A stretch of 64,000 bases of DNA, from positions 517,969 to 581,968 of the forward strand of contig NZ_FNYJ01000003.1 in NCBI RefSeq assembly GCF_900108875.1, read 5' to 3'. The translations under genes were made by a program, and so were the position numbers. The DNA comes from Pseudomonas sp. NFR16. GTDB lineage: Bacteria; Pseudomonadota; Gammaproteobacteria; Pseudomonadales; Pseudomonadaceae. The notes under the pieces were generated by a model, which searched no databases, had not been told where the DNA came from, and was given only the letters and a program-made list of their open reading frames with translations. Of this stretch, positions 63,564 through 64,000 are shown one piece after another (position 1 is the first letter of the stretch; every line of letters starts with the position of its first letter).

Positions 63564-64000
63564 ATGAGTGAACAAGACAAGCAGGACAAAGAGATCGGCC
63601 CAGCAGGCGAGAAGCTGCAAAAGGTCCTCGCCCGTATTGGCGTCGGCTCGCGCCGTGACGTCGAAGCGTGGATCGGCGAAGGCCGCATCAAGGTCAACGG
63701 CGTTCAGGCAAGCCTGGGTCAGCGGGTGGACCTGCACGACGCCATCAGCGTCGACGGTCGCGTGATCAAGCGCGAAGAAGCGGCCGAAACGGTCCGTCGC
63801 GTCATCATGTACAACAAGCCCGATGGCGAGATCTGCACCCGCGACGACCCGGAAGGCCGTCCGACCGTGTTCGACCGCCTGCCGCGTCCTAAAGAAGGTC
63901 GCTGGATCAATATCGGTCGCCTGGACATCAACACCACCGGTCTGCTGATGTTCACCACCGACGGTGAGCTGGCCAACCGCCTGATGCACCCCTCGTTCGA
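63564..64000 (+). CDS. rluB: RluB, 23S rRNA pseudouridine(2605) synthase (3' end beyond window)
   Basis: First 145 codons of the gene; the sequence ends at base 64000 with no stop codon. Start ATG has GGGAGG upstream. The S4 RNA-binding domain ('[20 protein letters not shown]') is followed by the catalytic motif [14 protein letters not shown] with nucleophile Asp121. RluB modifies 23S rRNA U2605, and the scpAB-(DUF1289)-rluB arrangement is conserved in pseudomonads. Domain evidence makes RluB better supported than RluE/RluF. Confidence 0.93.
   Translation, partial: MSEQDKQDKEIGPAGEKLQKVLARIGVGSRRDVEAWIGEGRIKVNGVQASLGQRVDLHDAISVDGRVIKREEAAETVRRVIMYNKPDGEICTRDDPEGRPTVFDRLPRPKEGRWINIGRLDINTTGLLMFTTDGELANRLMHPSF

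Overview
The window is a contiguous piece of a Pseudomonas chromosome, most likely the fluorescens/syringae lineage. The evidence is a GC-rich, tightly packed genome, Pseudomonas-type REP/BIME repeats in many intergenic gaps, and gene blocks known from that genus: betX-DUF485-actP, the NAGGN osmolyte genes near pap, recQ-marR-fimV-like, and cpxR-spy-cpxS followed by yciI-yciB and scpAB-rluB. Species assignment is inference. No rRNA, tRNA, insertion sequence, prophage or CRISPR array is visible.

Layout. 1-5.2 kb: the 3' part of a patatin-like phospholipase gene, a pirin, mlaA overlapping a secreted alpha/beta hydrolase gene, and a small membrane protein. 5.3-5.8 kb is an AT-richer non-coding stretch. 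5.8-13.8 kb: a membrane-anchored GH17 glucan enzyme, the orphan betaine-binding protein BetX, DUF485-ActP acetate uptake, a tiny DUF3309 protein, an SDR, YnfA, an extra CsrA paralogue and a YheU-type protein. 13.9-18.8 kb: the three-gene cluster for the dipeptide osmolyte N-acetylglutaminylglutamine amide (asnO, ngg, M42 peptidase). 19.2-23.4 kb: an Att-type ABC exporter/lipoprotein set. 23.8-25.8 kb: mnmC (tRNA wobble uridine modification).

25.9-30.2 kb carries the most striking gene, a 1436-residue protein with a large toxin-like N-terminal region, leucine-rich repeats, an acidic linker and a C-terminal NEL-type (IpaH/SspH-like) E3 ubiquitin ligase domain with a visible Cys-x-Asp catalytic motif. 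It stands alone between housekeeping genes. After pap (polyphosphate:AMP phosphotransferase), 32.0-42.3 kb is a biofilm-adhesin locus: a LapE-LapB-LapC-type type I secretion system divergent from a 1653-residue RTX adhesin. The adhesin has an N-terminal retention module, a dialanine LapG-type cleavage site, two 247-residue repeats and a von Willebrand A domain. It is followed by a tandem array of a 135-bp REP-containing unit, whose relative lies in reverse orientation at 23.6 kb.

42.9-55.4 kb: DUF454, a YecA-family protein, RecQ, a MarR regulator with a possible operator, a FimV-like LysM protein coupled to a selenoprotein-W-like redox protein, a bestrophin-like channel, an LpxH-like phosphoesterase, an Mpo1-like oxygenase, an AraC regulator, the TrkH potassium transporter and a nitroreductase. 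55.5-58.8 kb: an envelope-stress two-component set, in transcription order a coiled-coil membrane protein, CpxR, a Spy/CpxP-like chaperone and CpxS, with a good CpxR box upstream of the chaperone gene and a terminator behind it. 58.9-64 kb: yciI, yciB, RNase AM, yciO, scpA, scpB (chromosome condensation), a DUF1289 protein and the 5' part of rluB.

Functional themes are osmotic protection (NAGGN, betaine, K+), the cell envelope (Mla, Cpx, GH17, Att exporter), surface attachment and an isolated candidate host-directed effector.
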